The position numbers and the translations under genes were made by a program. This document shows positions 28,184-36,869 of a stretch of 64,000 nt of DNA, piece after piece. The notes under the pieces are model-generated. The model was given only the letters and a program-made list of their open reading frames with translations. It was not told the origin of the DNA and did not search any database. How positions within the stretch are numbered: position 1 is the stretch's first letter; every line of letters begins with the position of its first letter. The DNA lies in NCBI GenBank assembly GCA_949296575.1, contig CASFPE010000018.1:83196-147195 (forward strand). The letters are read 5' to 3'. This stretch comes from an uncultured Bacteroides sp. GTDB lineage: Bacteria; Bacteroidota; Bacteroidia; Bacteroidales; Bacteroidaceae.

Positions 28184-28830
28184 AAGGACGTATGAAAAGA
28201 GTGTTGCTGGCCATGCTGTGCGTGGCCGTTTTTGCCGGGGCGCGGTCGCAGACGATGGGGGAGCTGTTCGTGGCGATGCCCGACTCGCTGCTGCCGGCCT
28301 TCACGGGGAATGACCGGGCGGACTTCGTGGATTTCCTCGCGGCGGGCATGCGGGCCCGGGTGAAGAACAAGTTCGGCCGCGTGGCGGAGATGCGGGCGTT
28401 GACGGCGGACTACCTGTTGCTGGAGACTTCTTCCGCCGGCACGCTGGAGATGAAGCTGCTGCAGGCGGACGACAGCACGCGGGTGGTGGTGGCCGCCACC
28501 ACGTGCCGGGGGCCGGCGGAGGATAGCCGCCTCAGCTTCTACACCACGGCGTGGGAGCCGCTGCCCGCCGACCGTTTCATCACCCTGCCGGTGCCGGGCG
28601 ACTTCCTGCTGCGGGCCGACACCATCGACACGGCGCGGCGCGACGCCGCCCTGCTGCGGGCGGACGTGTTCCTGCTGAGGGCTTCGCTTTCGGCTGGCAG
28701 CGCGGCGGTGGATTTCACCTGCACCACGCCGGATTACATGGACGAGGAGTCGGCGCGGGCCTTGCGCCCCTTCCTGGCCGGGAAGCCGGTGCGCTACGAA
28801 TGGATTGACGGACGTTTCATCAAACAATGA
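28180..28830 (+). CDS. DUF3256 family secreted protein
   Basis: The 216-residue protein has a signal peptide (VLLAMLCVAVFAGARSQ). The mature part starts TMGELFVAMPDSLLPAF, the characteristic opening of DUF3256, with DFVDF and a C-terminal PVRYEWIDGRFIK. The family is restricted to Bacteroidales as far as I know, and its function is not established. It overlaps the permease by 4 bp and precedes the nuclease by 7 bp. GC is about 70% in 28441-28500 by hand count. Confidence 0.82.
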   Translation: MKGRMKRVLLAMLCVAVFAGARSQTMGELFVAMPDSLLPAFTGNDRADFVDFLAAGMRARVKNKFGRVAEMRALTADYLLLETSSAGTLEMKLLQADDSTRVVVAATTCRGPAEDSRLSFYTTAWEPLPADRFITLPVPGDFLLRADTIDTARRDAALLRADVFLLRASLSAGSAAVDFTCTTPDYMDEESARALRPFLAGKPVRYEWIDGRFIKQ

Positions 28831-28837
28831 CAGAGAT

Positions 28838-29869
28838 ATGAGGAGAAGTTTCGAAAGAATGTGGGCAACCCTCCTGTGCGCGGCGGCCATCTGCATGGCG
28901 GCCACGGCGCAGGCCCAGGCGCCCGCCGGCTATTACGACGGGACGGAGGGGAAAAGCGGCGCGGCGCTGAAGACGGCGCTCTCCCGCATCATCAGCGACC
29001 ACGAGCAGCGGTCGTACAAACAGCTGTGGACGGACTTCCTGGAGACCGACCGGCGGAGCGACGGCAGCGTGTGGGACATGTACTCCTCCACCACCGTCTT
29101 CGCCTTCCAGGACGACCAGTGCGGCAACTACCACGAGGAGGGCGATTGCTACAACCGCGAGCATTCCATGCCGAAAAGCTGGTTCAACGACGCGTACCCG
29201 ATGTACACGGACTTGTTCCACCTCTACCCGACGGACGGCTATGTGAACAACCGTCGGGGCAACTTCCCCTTTGGGGAGACGAAGGGCGAACGGTACCAGT
29301 CGGAAGGCGGGTTCAGCAAGCTGGGCAACTGCACCTATCCGGGATATACGGGCGTCGTGTTCGAGCCCAACGACGAGTACAAGGGCGACTTCGCCCGCAC
29401 CTATTTCTACATGGTGACGGCCTACGAGGACCGCGTGTCCGGGTGGGACAGCGACATGCTCAACCGCACGGCCTATCCCGCCTTCGCCGCGTGGGCGGTG
29501 GAGATGCTCCTCGAGTGGAGCCGCGAGGACCCCGTGAGCCAGAAGGAGGTGGACCGCAACAACGCCGTCTACCGCATCCAGGGCAACCGCAACCCCTTCA
29601 TCGACCTTCGCGGGCTGGAGGAGTACGTGTGGGGCAACCGCAAGGATGAGCCGTTCGGGCCCACCGGGGTGGACCGGCTGGCCGGCTGCGCGTTCAGCGT
29701 GCGGGCCGAGGGCGGGCAGCTCGTCATCCAGTCCGGCGCGGAGGCTGTCGTCCCCGTGTACGACGTGGTGGGGCGCATGGTGCGGCGCGTGCATGTCGCG
29801 CCGGGCGAGACGCGCGTGCCCCTGCCCCCCGGCATCTACATCGTGGCGCGGCGCAAGGTGGCGCTCTGA
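28838..29869 (+). CDS. Exported endonuclease I family nuclease with sorting-domain-like tail
   Basis: The 343-residue protein has a signal peptide (cleavage near residue 27, TAQAQA). The nuclease domain has the EndA/NucM/Bsn beta-beta-alpha-metal motif NREHSMPKSW at 106-115 (catalytic His109), HLYPTD at 128-133 and NNRRGNFPFG at 137-146. Such enzymes cut DNA, sometimes RNA, non-specifically outside the cytoplasm. The last 60 residues (VYDVVGRMVRRV, then LPPGIYIVARRK) look like a type 9 secretion C-terminal sorting domain, possibly vestigial. ATG 28838 was chosen because the upstream frame overlaps the DUF3256 stop. A second exported nuclease faces it at 30089. Confidence 0.9.
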   Translation: MRRSFERMWATLLCAAAICMAATAQAQAPAGYYDGTEGKSGAALKTALSRIISDHEQRSYKQLWTDFLETDRRSDGSVWDMYSSTTVFAFQDDQCGNYHEEGDCYNREHSMPKSWFNDAYPMYTDLFHLYPTDGYVNNRRGNFPFGETKGERYQSEGGFSKLGNCTYPGYTGVVFEPNDEYKGDFARTYFYMVTAYEDRVSGWDSDMLNRTAYPAFAAWAVEMLLEWSREDPVSQKEVDRNNAVYRIQGNRNPFIDLRGLEEYVWGNRKDEPFGPTGVDRLAGCAFSVRAEGGQLVIQSGAEAVVPVYDVVGRMVRRVHVAPGETRVPLPPGIYIVARRKVAL

Positions 29870-29890
29870 CGGTTTCAGATTCCAAACGAA

Positions 29891-29945
29891 GGGGGGCGCA
29901 GCCGGCGGCGCCCCCCTTTTCGCGCCCTCGCGGGGGCGTTTTTCA
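29891..29945 (+). terminator. Two tandem terminator hairpins after the EndA-type nuclease
   Basis: GGGGGGCGC (29891-29899) pairs with GCGCCCCCC (29908-29916) and is followed by TTTT. A second GC-rich stem (CGCCC near 29923 with GGGCG near 29934) is followed by TTTTT. Confidence 0.8.
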
Positions 29946-29970
29946 AGATATATTACCACGAGCCATACCG

Positions 29971-30046
29971 CCCTATAGACCCGTTGAAAATGCCCTATAG
30001 GGCGGTTAAAACTCCCCTATAGGGCATTTTTTGCTCCCCTATAGGG
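29971..30046. repeat. Array of 22-bp units with CCCTATAGGG palindrome
   Basis: The 10-bp palindrome CCCTATAGGG occurs at 29993, 30015 and 30037, with a degenerate copy (CCCTATAGAC) at 29971. Spacing is exactly 22 bp each time, and the bases between differ. The array lies between the stops of two convergent nuclease genes. Confidence 0.92.
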
Positions 30047-30088
30047 CGTTTCAGCCCGCCTGTGCGTCCGTCTTGGGAAAGCTGCGCC

Positions 30089-31075
30089 TCAGTCCAGCCC
30101 CGGCCACGCCGAGAGGTTGACAAGCCGCTCCACGTTGTCCTCCACCCGGTCGGGCAAGTTGCAGAAAAAGTCGATGCCCGTCTCCTCCTCCAGGCGGTCG
30201 ATGCTCATGGCATGCTCGCTGAAGCGGTAAGGCCGCTGGTAGGCCTGCTCGCGCTGCTCCAGGAGGAAGCCCACGGCGCGGTACTGGAACTGCTGGTTCG
30301 CCGCGCTCCACTTCTTGCTCAGCAGCGCCATGAAATAGTAGCGCGGCATCACGTTCGTCCCCGGCTCGCTGAGGGTCATGCCCCGGCCCAGCGTGCCGCC
30401 TTTCGCCACGAACAGCGTGTCCGTGCCGTTCACGTACGTGCGCCCCCAGTCCTGCACCACGCCCTCCAGCGCGGCCCACACCTGCTGGTTGAACCGCGAG
30501 TACTGCGGCGACATGTTCGTGAAATAGAACGTCTGCGCGTTCGCCTCGCGCGAATACTGCCGGTCCTCCGAGGCGCAGAGGTGCCCCCGGTCGATGCCGT
30601 CGCCGCTGCCCCCCGTGCCGAAGTCGCCGTTGTTGCTCTGCAAGCCGGCCGCCAATGCCGGGTCGGCCCGGAAGCTGCCCGACCGGCCCACGTTGTTGTC
30701 CCTTGCCGTCGTCGCGTCAAACGTGAAGGCCACCCACCGGGGATGGCGCGCCTCCGTGTCCTGCTCCGTGCTGAAGCTCACCACCGTGCGCCCGTTCTCC
30801 TGCGTGGTGTGGGGGATGAACACCGTCGCCCCCTCCTCCGCCACGCGCGGCACCTCGAGCCGCCGCAAGTAAGGGCTCGACGCCGGGTTGGCGTTCACGT
30901 TGTCCGGGTCCGCCACCTCCGTTTGGCCGTTGCCTCCGCCTTCGTTGCCTCCGCCCGCGCCCCCGTTCCCCGGAGCCGGCTCGTCGCCCCCGCACGCCGC
31001 CAAGGCCAGCGCCGCGAAAGCCGCGCATGCCCATGCCTTGGCCATGCGCTCCAGTCCTGATGCAAAATCCTTCAT
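30089..31075 (-). CDS. DNA/RNA non-specific endonuclease (NUC1 type), lipoprotein
   Basis: The 328-residue protein has an export signal and lipobox LAAC (Cys28). A Gly/Asn-rich linker runs to about residue 60, then the His-Me finger nuclease domain with the DRGH motif at 162-165 (catalytic His165) and FTNMSPQYSRFNQQVWAALE, which holds the metal-binding Asn. It should degrade nucleic acids at the cell surface. It is convergent with the EndA-type nuclease, with the CCCTATAGGG array between them. It lies in the GC-rich block. Confidence 0.92.
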   Translation of the reverse strand: MKDFASGLERMAKAWACAAFAALALAACGGDEPAPGNGGAGGGNEGGGNGQTEVADPDNVNANPASSPYLRRLEVPRVAEEGATVFIPHTTQENGRTVVSFSTEQDTEARHPRWVAFTFDATTARDNNVGRSGSFRADPALAAGLQSNNGDFGTGGSGDGIDRGHLCASEDRQYSREANAQTFYFTNMSPQYSRFNQQVWAALEGVVQDWGRTYVNGTDTLFVAKGGTLGRGMTLSEPGTNVMPRYYFMALLSKKWSAANQQFQYRAVGFLLEQREQAYQRPYRFSEHAMSIDRLEEETGIDFFCNLPDRVEDNVERLVNLSAWPGLD

Positions 31076-31157
31076 GATGCAGTGGGATAAAAACGAAGCG
31101 CGCCCCCGGCGGGAGTCCGCCGCGCAGCGCGCCTCTCTCGTGATGAAACGATATGGG

Positions 31158-31412
31158 TCACTTCTTCTTCCGGTCGCCGTAACGGCTCAAGAACTTGTCC
31201 ACGCGCCCCGCCGTGTCCACCAGCTTCGATTTGCCGGTGTAGAAAGGATGCGACGTGCTGGAGATTTCCAGCTTGACCAGCGGGTAAGTCTCGCCTTCAA
31301 ATTCAATCGTGTCCTTCGTGGCGCAAGTGGAGCGCGACAGGAACATGTCCCCGTTCGACATGTCCTTGAACACTACCGGACGGTAAGATTCTGGATGGAT
31401 TCCTTTTTTCAT
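31158..31412 (-). CDS. rpmE2: 50S ribosomal protein L31 type B
   Basis: The product has 84 residues, starting [21 protein letters not shown] with the long-form [23 protein letters not shown] core. It lacks the CxxC zinc ligands, so it is the zinc-independent L31B that in other bacteria is induced when zinc is scarce. It is single-copy in this window and has its own promoter at 31492-31499 with a leader of about 70 nt. No Zur-like operator could be identified by eye. Confidence 0.96.
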   Translation of the reverse strand: MKKGIHPESYRPVVFKDMSNGDMFLSRSTCATKDTIEFEGETYPLVKLEISSTSHPFYTGKSKLVDTAGRVDKFLSRYGDRKKK

Positions 31413-31491
31413 ATCAGTATGCTTTAATTTGTTATATACCTTATATTATAGTGGCAACGCGAAAAGTGCAATGCGCTTTTTCAAGCGGATG

Positions 31492-31499
31492 CAAAGATA
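31492..31499 (-). promoter_or_regulatory. -7 and -33 promoter of rpmE2
   Basis: The minus strand has TATCTTTG at 31499-31492 and TTTG at 31522-31519, separated by 19 bp. This is the best-spaced Bacteroidetes promoter in the window. Confidence 0.75.
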
Positions 31500-31616
31500 C
31501 GGCTTTTGTTCATAATGGCAAACGTTTTCGGGAAAAAATCGCTTTTTCCCACGCGCCGCCTCCCTTTGCGCCCCGCCGCCGCGCGCCTCCCGCCCTCCAC
31601 CGGGAGGGGGAAAGCA

Positions 31617-31647
31617 ACGGCGCGGCACGCTGTCCGCGCCGCGCCGT
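31617..31647 (-). terminator. GC hairpin downstream of the lipoprotein operon
   Basis: ACGGCGCGGC (31617-31626) pairs perfectly with GCCGCGCCGT (31638-31647), 29 bp beyond the stop of the minus-strand lipoprotein. The following minus-strand bases (TGCTTTCC) are only weakly T-rich. The rest of the gap 31413-31675 holds the rpmE2 promoter. Confidence 0.6.
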
Positions 31648-31675
31648 GATGCATTCCGGAAAGGATGCGGACGGG

Positions 31676-33181
31676 TTATTCCAACGTGAAGGATGCGTCT
31701 TTGTTCATGTCGCGCAGTCCCGGGATATTGAAATAGGTGCGCAACTTCCCGCCGATGGTCAGCTTCTTGCCCAAGTTGCCGGGGTTGTCTTGCAAGTTAA
31801 TGCCCGAGCGCACGCTGCCTCCTGAAGGCAGGTTCACGGCAAGGCATTGCGTGTAGTCAGTCACGGCGGGGTCGTCTGCAATCAAAACCATGGTGGCGCG
31901 AACTGCCGTTCCGCCTTCGCCGAACACCACGTCATAGTTGCTCTCAATCTTGCTGATGCTGTCATCGCTTTTCACGCTGCCTACGATGTAACCCGTCACA
32001 TAGGCCCATTCGCTGTTCTGGTTGGCCATGGCCGTTGCCACGTCATAAGGTTCGTCTTGCGAGCCGGGGCCGGTCTCCGGGAAGTCGCCGGTTTCGCTGT
32101 CGGTGCCGCTTCCGCCTTGTTCGCCGCCACCCACCTCGCTGGTTGTGCCGTTCAAGGAATAGATTTGGCTTCCTGTTGAAATTTCAGGCGTTTCCCCATA
32201 TTGGCTGACATATAAAGTCAAGGCACCGTAAACAATCACCTCGTCGCCCACCTTGATTTGGTCGGCAGAAGTGAACTTCTCGCCGCCAAGGTAGTAACCG
32301 CGATATACTTCCAATTGGCCGTTCGTGCTGCCATCATCGGAAATATGGTAGGTGGCGTTGCCAAAATCCGGCGCAACTTCATCGATTTGCGAGATAATTC
32401 CCTTTACATATACATTGTCGCTGGTATAGGTGCCTGCGGCGATGATGCTCTGTGCTTCGGCCACCGTGTACGGGTCTTCTGCCGTGCCGCCTTCCGGATT
32501 GTCCGGGTTGTCCGGGTTGTCGGTATCTTCGCCGGTGCCTTCAGCCATTTTGAAGTTCTGCACTTCCCAAGTGGACGAGAAGCTGTCGTCGCAAGTGTGG
32601 CGCAATGCAACGGTGATGGCCGTGTTGCCTTCGCCGATGTAAGCGGCAGGAATGCTGATATTGCCCGCGCTTTCAAAGTTGAATCCGTCTGAGCCGCTTC
32701 CGGCACCGTTGTTGACACCGTCATAGCTGATGGGCAGCACCTCCCAGTTGGCGGTGTTCACATCGCCCGCATAGTCCTTGCTGATGACCAGTTGGTTGTT
32801 GTCGGAGATGCTTCCCCGTTCGTATTCAAGGGCATGGTCGAATGTGATGTACGCCCCGGTGGATGCGCTCAAGTCGATGGTTGGTGACACCAAATAAGTA
32901 ATGCCTGCTTGGTTCTCCTTTTGGCCGTCTCCGTCATAGTCTTGGAAGCCTGTGATGCAAGCGCTCTGGAAATCGATTTTCCAACTCAGGTTGCCTTGTG
33001 CTGAGATACTGGTGAACGATCCAAGGCTGGTACGGAATGTCTCGTCAATGTAAACGCCTTCCTCTGTCTCGCTGTCGCCTCCCGTGCCGGGGATGTCGTA
33101 AGGCGCGGGGACATCGCTACATGCGTTGAATGCCAATGCGGCAAATATCACGAAAATGAAAGAATTGAGAATCTTTTTCAT
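31676..33181 (-). CDS. Surface lipoprotein with choice-of-anchor and DUF6359/OB-like domains
   Basis: The 501-residue protein has lipobox FNAC (Cys21) followed by SDVP, so it is probably outer-membrane exposed. Residues about 45-210 form a jelly-roll, choice-of-anchor-J-like domain (YIDETFRTSLGSFTS). A PDNPDNPEGG linker follows, then two similar beta-barrel domains, about 230-345 and 370-501. Both contain PYDVA/PYTVAEA starts and VYVKGIISQ or AYVTGYIVG strands, typical of DUF6359 OB-fold modules. OB folds often bind nucleic acid or oligosaccharide; that is family knowledge, not proof. It is the last gene of the receptor operon. Confidence 0.8.
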   Translation of the reverse strand: MKKILNSFIFVIFAALAFNACSDVPAPYDIPGTGGDSETEEGVYIDETFRTSLGSFTSISAQGNLSWKIDFQSACITGFQDYDGDGQKENQAGITYLVSPTIDLSASTGAYITFDHALEYERGSISDNNQLVISKDYAGDVNTANWEVLPISYDGVNNGAGSGSDGFNFESAGNISIPAAYIGEGNTAITVALRHTCDDSFSSTWEVQNFKMAEGTGEDTDNPDNPDNPEGGTAEDPYTVAEAQSIIAAGTYTSDNVYVKGIISQIDEVAPDFGNATYHISDDGSTNGQLEVYRGYYLGGEKFTSADQIKVGDEVIVYGALTLYVSQYGETPEISTGSQIYSLNGTTSEVGGGEQGGSGTDSETGDFPETGPGSQDEPYDVATAMANQNSEWAYVTGYIVGSVKSDDSISKIESNYDVVFGEGGTAVRATMVLIADDPAVTDYTQCLAVNLPSGGSVRSGINLQDNPGNLGKKLTIGGKLRTYFNIPGLRDMNKDASFTLE

Positions 33182-33201
33182 AAGCCTAAGTATTTTCTTG
33201 T

Positions 33202-34053
33202 TTATTTATTGATTTCTATGTCGTTAAGGGTTCTCACGGTGAGCTGCCACGTGTCGCGGTAGCGTCCCAGGATGCCGGTGATGTTCAGCGAGCCTTGCGG
33301 GATGACGTCGAGGGCGAAGTTGGCATACGAGCTGGTGCGCATCACCAATGTTTTGTTATCGCTGAAGCGGATGGTGCGCTCCACGGCGTTGCTGTTCACC
33401 ACATCCTCCTCTGGGGCGATCTGTGTTTCGCCGTCGGCTTCGTCGATGGTCACGTTGTGCATCTCCACGAGGAACGGCGCGTCGTCCTGGCTGTTGGCAT
33501 CGAGCCATGCGCCGTCTATCACGATGGGCTTCAACTCATCGTAAGTGGTTTGCGGGCGGTTGAGGATGCGCACGTGGCTTTCCCATGTGAACGACGGCAT
33601 GCGGCCTATCTGGTAGGTGCCGCGTTCGGAGTTGTAATACATGGTGCCTATCTGTGCCTGCTCCCCGTAGCCCCCGATGTAGAGTCCGGTGCAATCGATG
33701 GCCACCATCTGCCCGACGGGGCAGTTGGCATACAGCCCCGTGTTGTCGATGCTGACGGTGATGGCACCGCTTTCGTCGCCCACAATCAGTTGCTTGTAGA
33801 GGTTGCCGCTCTCGTCGTCGCCGATGACCACTCCTTTGATGATGGTTCCCTCGTCGATGGGGGCGTAGCCGCTGTTGGAGATGGTGGAAGCGTGCAGGTT
33901 TTTCAGTTCACCGATGCTGATGGTGCGTTGCTCCGGGATGTAGTTGTTGCCGAACGCATTGTAGATGTTCGGGTCGTCGAACTGGTCGGCGCACGATGCC
34001 ATGCCGATGAGGAGAGCCAGCCCGGCGGTGAGTTTTGATATGGTCTTGTTCAT
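33202..34053 (-). CDS. DUF5689 domain lipoprotein
   Basis: The 283-residue protein has lipobox MASC (Cys21). After a short linker comes the DUF5689 region: ISIGELKNLH, GTIIKGVVIGDDESGN and LYKQLIVGDESGAITVSIDNTGLY, an OB-like beta barrel, then a C-terminal barrel ending WQLTVRTLNDIEI. In Bacteroidota such lipoproteins are typically encoded beside TonB-dependent receptors and secreted nucleases or phosphatases. Gaps of 20 bp downstream and 38 bp upstream put it in one operon with the receptor. Confidence 0.85.
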   Translation of the reverse strand: MNKTISKLTAGLALLIGMASCADQFDDPNIYNAFGNNYIPEQRTISIGELKNLHASTISNSGYAPIDEGTIIKGVVIGDDESGNLYKQLIVGDESGAITVSIDNTGLYANCPVGQMVAIDCTGLYIGGYGEQAQIGTMYYNSERGTYQIGRMPSFTWESHVRILNRPQTTYDELKPIVIDGAWLDANSQDDAPFLVEMHNVTIDEADGETQIAPEEDVVNSNAVERTIRFSDNKTLVMRTSSYANFALDVIPQGSLNITGILGRYRDTWQLTVRTLNDIEINK

Positions 34054-34091
34054 ATTGTTCCTGTTTTTATCGTTGTCAGTTATTCAAAATA

Positions 34092-36635
34092 TTAGAAACG
34101 GAATCCCAAGTTCAGGAAAGCGTTGCATCTGGATGCGTAGTAATACTTGGAGTTGCGCGAGAACACGTAGGCGCGTGCCGAGCCGTCGTCGTAAGAGTCG
34201 TCGCGGTTCTGCTCATATCCCCCGGTGCGCATGTCGGTATTGTTCAACAGGTTGTTGATGTTCAGGTTGATGCTGAGGCTTTTCCCGTCTTTCAGGCGGA
34301 TGTACTTGCCGATGGACACGTCCATCATGAAGCCGCCGTCCAGTTCTTCCTGTTCGGGGATGCTGGCGTTCACCAAGTTGCCGTCCTCATCTACTTCGCC
34401 TCCGTAGCGTTTCAGCACGGAGCCTAAGCGGCGGTAGGTGGAGAAGTCGATGTAGGTGCGGTGGTAATAGTTGCCCGTCACGTTGAAGAACCATCCGTTC
34501 ACGTTATAGTCCAATGCGAGGCTGTATGCCGACAGCGGCGTGCCGTTGGCGCGGAGTCCTTCGGCATACACACGGTCTTGCTGGCGTTCGCCTTCCACTT
34601 CGCTCTCGTATGTCTTGATGGCATTCGGGTTGTTCATGTAGCGTGCGTCAGACCACGTGCCGATGGCCGTCAGCGACAATTCGTTCGTGAGCCGGAATGT
34701 GGCGGCTGCTTCCACGCCCCAGTGTTCCTTCTCGATGCCGCTCATGGCCAAGTAGGTGAAGCGCGATTCGTTGTCGTTGTAGAACGCATCCATCTCCACT
34801 TGGTCGAAGAAGCGGGTGTAGTATCCGGTGATGCGCCCGATGACGACGGGTGTGTTGAAGCTGTATGTGAAGTCGCCTCCTGCAATTTTTTCCGTCTTCA
34901 GCCCGTCCACGTAGTCGTCCTTGATACGCGGCGCGATGAACGAGTTGTAGGCCAGCGGCGCACGGTCCTCGTATCTTCCGTTGAGAATCAACTGGTGCTT
35001 CCCGTTGATTTTGTAAACGATGCCGAACTTCCCGCCGCCTTCAAGGAAGCGTGCCGTGCCGCTCTTGCCCAACGAATGGAGCGGTGAACGCCCGTTCTGC
35101 ATCTTTCCGTCCCTCCAGAACTGCGTGGAGCCGATTTGCCCGCTCACGTAGTAATCGATGTATTCGCTGTGGCCGTTGTATTGCGCCCATGCACTTTGCT
35201 TGTTGACGATGATGTTGTAGTTGTAACCAAACTTGTCGCCTTCCGATATGCGGTGGTTGGGGTTCGTCAGGTCGTTTTGGATGACGATGGAGTTGTAGCC
35301 GTAATCGCGTGCGGCAAACTTGTCGATGTCGGTGTAAAGCTCTCCGCCCATCAGGTCCTTCATCTTCTTGTAGTGCATGCCTTTGCTGCTTCCGGCCAGG
35401 ATGCCCACTGTGTAGTTGTCGCCATTCTCAAGGTTATGGTTGAAAGTGGAGGAGAGGTTGAAGGCCAGTTGGTCGTTGTGGCGTTCCTCCACGTAGTACA
35501 GCGTTTCCTTGCCCAAGGCGTTGGCTTGCGCGTTGGCAAAATACATTTGATCCCAATCGATTTGGCGGTTGGCCTTGGAGCTTTTCCAGCGTTCCGTTGT
35601 TTCGTTGAACAGGTCGATTTGTTCCTGTGCCAGTGGCGTGGAGTCGTCATACACGTTGAACAAGGCGCTGGGCAGTTTCTTGTAATAGTCGGGACGCGGG
35701 TCGGATGCATTCCCGTTCCACCCCAATGCGCTTCGTCCGTCGTTGGTGTATTTGGCGGCAAACGAAGTGACCAGCCGCATCTTGTCGTTGATGTTGAAGT
35801 TCCATGTGGCTATGGCTGATGGTTCAAAAGCCCGCACTACCCGCGCATTTCTCATCTTGCCGTCCTGGTATCCCCAGTTGGGGTTATAGTAATGGCTGTT
35901 GGCCAAGTAATAGGCTTCTTCGGTGGAAGCAGCTTGCTGTGAACGCTCTGTTGGCGAACCCCATGTGGAAAGCGCCAGGCTGTGGCGGTCGTTGAACACT
36001 TTTTCTGCTGCCAAGAAGTAGCCTAATGAGTTGTAATAGATGCCTTCGATGGCTCCGTTCTTTCCCCAGCGGTAAGACAACGATCCGGTGAACGCCCAGC
36101 CGTTGTTCATCAATCCGGTGGAATAGGTGTAGATGCCTCTCATCACATAGTTTCGGTTGCATCCCGACAAGGTGATTTTCGAGCCGGGGGCATATTGGCT
36201 GGCCCGCACGTTGATGTTTGTGGCACCGCCAATGGGGCTGTATGAAAAGAGGTTGGGGGAGAAGCCGTCCACGCCTTCCTTGTTGCGGGTCACGTCGTTC
36301 AGTCCTCCAATCAAGCCGTAGCTGAATCTTCCAGTTTCGGCGTCGTTGAAACGTATGCCGTTGATGTACATGTCGTTGTACTGCGAGTCGTAGCCCCTGA
36401 CGCGGAATCTCATGGGGCTGAACAAGTATCCTACGTTGGATAGGTACACATCATCGTTGGAGAAAACAAATGCATTGGCATCTTGCGACATGTCATCGTT
36501 TTCATTCAGTTGCGATTCCGTGAAAACGAATGCAGCATTGTCCTCGCGGGATGCATCCGTAGGATTTGCCTGCTGGGCAGACAGTCCTAATGAAAGGCAA
36601 GATAGGGTGAATGCTAATCCTAATTTTTGTTTCAT
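34092..36635 (-). CDS. TonB-dependent outer membrane receptor
   Basis: The 847-residue protein has a signal peptide (CLSLGLSAQQ). There is no N-terminal carboxypeptidase-like extension. The plug begins soon after (SPMRFRVRGYDSQYNDMYINGIRFND) and contains a GGATNINVRASQY-type segment near residue 140. The rest is beta-barrel strands ending NAFLNLGFRF with a C-terminal aromatic. It imports a ligand across the outer membrane using TonB energy. The ligand is unknown, but the two OB-like lipoproteins behind it and the nuclease ahead suggest nucleic-acid breakdown products. The plug does not look like the SusC class. Confidence 0.9.
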   Translation of the reverse strand: MKQKLGLAFTLSCLSLGLSAQQANPTDASREDNAAFVFTESQLNENDDMSQDANAFVFSNDDVYLSNVGYLFSPMRFRVRGYDSQYNDMYINGIRFNDAETGRFSYGLIGGLNDVTRNKEGVDGFSPNLFSYSPIGGATNINVRASQYAPGSKITLSGCNRNYVMRGIYTYSTGLMNNGWAFTGSLSYRWGKNGAIEGIYYNSLGYFLAAEKVFNDRHSLALSTWGSPTERSQQAASTEEAYYLANSHYYNPNWGYQDGKMRNARVVRAFEPSAIATWNFNINDKMRLVTSFAAKYTNDGRSALGWNGNASDPRPDYYKKLPSALFNVYDDSTPLAQEQIDLFNETTERWKSSKANRQIDWDQMYFANAQANALGKETLYYVEERHNDQLAFNLSSTFNHNLENGDNYTVGILAGSSKGMHYKKMKDLMGGELYTDIDKFAARDYGYNSIVIQNDLTNPNHRISEGDKFGYNYNIIVNKQSAWAQYNGHSEYIDYYVSGQIGSTQFWRDGKMQNGRSPLHSLGKSGTARFLEGGGKFGIVYKINGKHQLILNGRYEDRAPLAYNSFIAPRIKDDYVDGLKTEKIAGGDFTYSFNTPVVIGRITGYYTRFFDQVEMDAFYNDNESRFTYLAMSGIEKEHWGVEAAATFRLTNELSLTAIGTWSDARYMNNPNAIKTYESEVEGERQQDRVYAEGLRANGTPLSAYSLALDYNVNGWFFNVTGNYYHRTYIDFSTYRRLGSVLKRYGGEVDEDGNLVNASIPEQEELDGGFMMDVSIGKYIRLKDGKSLSINLNINNLLNNTDMRTGGYEQNRDDSYDDGSARAYVFSRNSKYYYASRCNAFLNLGFRF

Positions 36636-36869
36636 AAGGTAGGTTTTAATATTAATTAGCTTTATTCATTTTTCCTCTTTGCAGGGAGGATATTTCATAT
36701 TCGATACAAAATAACAAAGAAAAAACGGTAGTACAATGTAAAATCGAACAAAATCGCTAAAAGTTGTTGTGAATCCGTTTTTTTTTAGGATATTTGTCAA
36801 GCCTTTGTAATAATACGGCGGTTTGTCTTGGAATGGAAATTTAGCTATTTATATAAAAAAATGTGTGAT

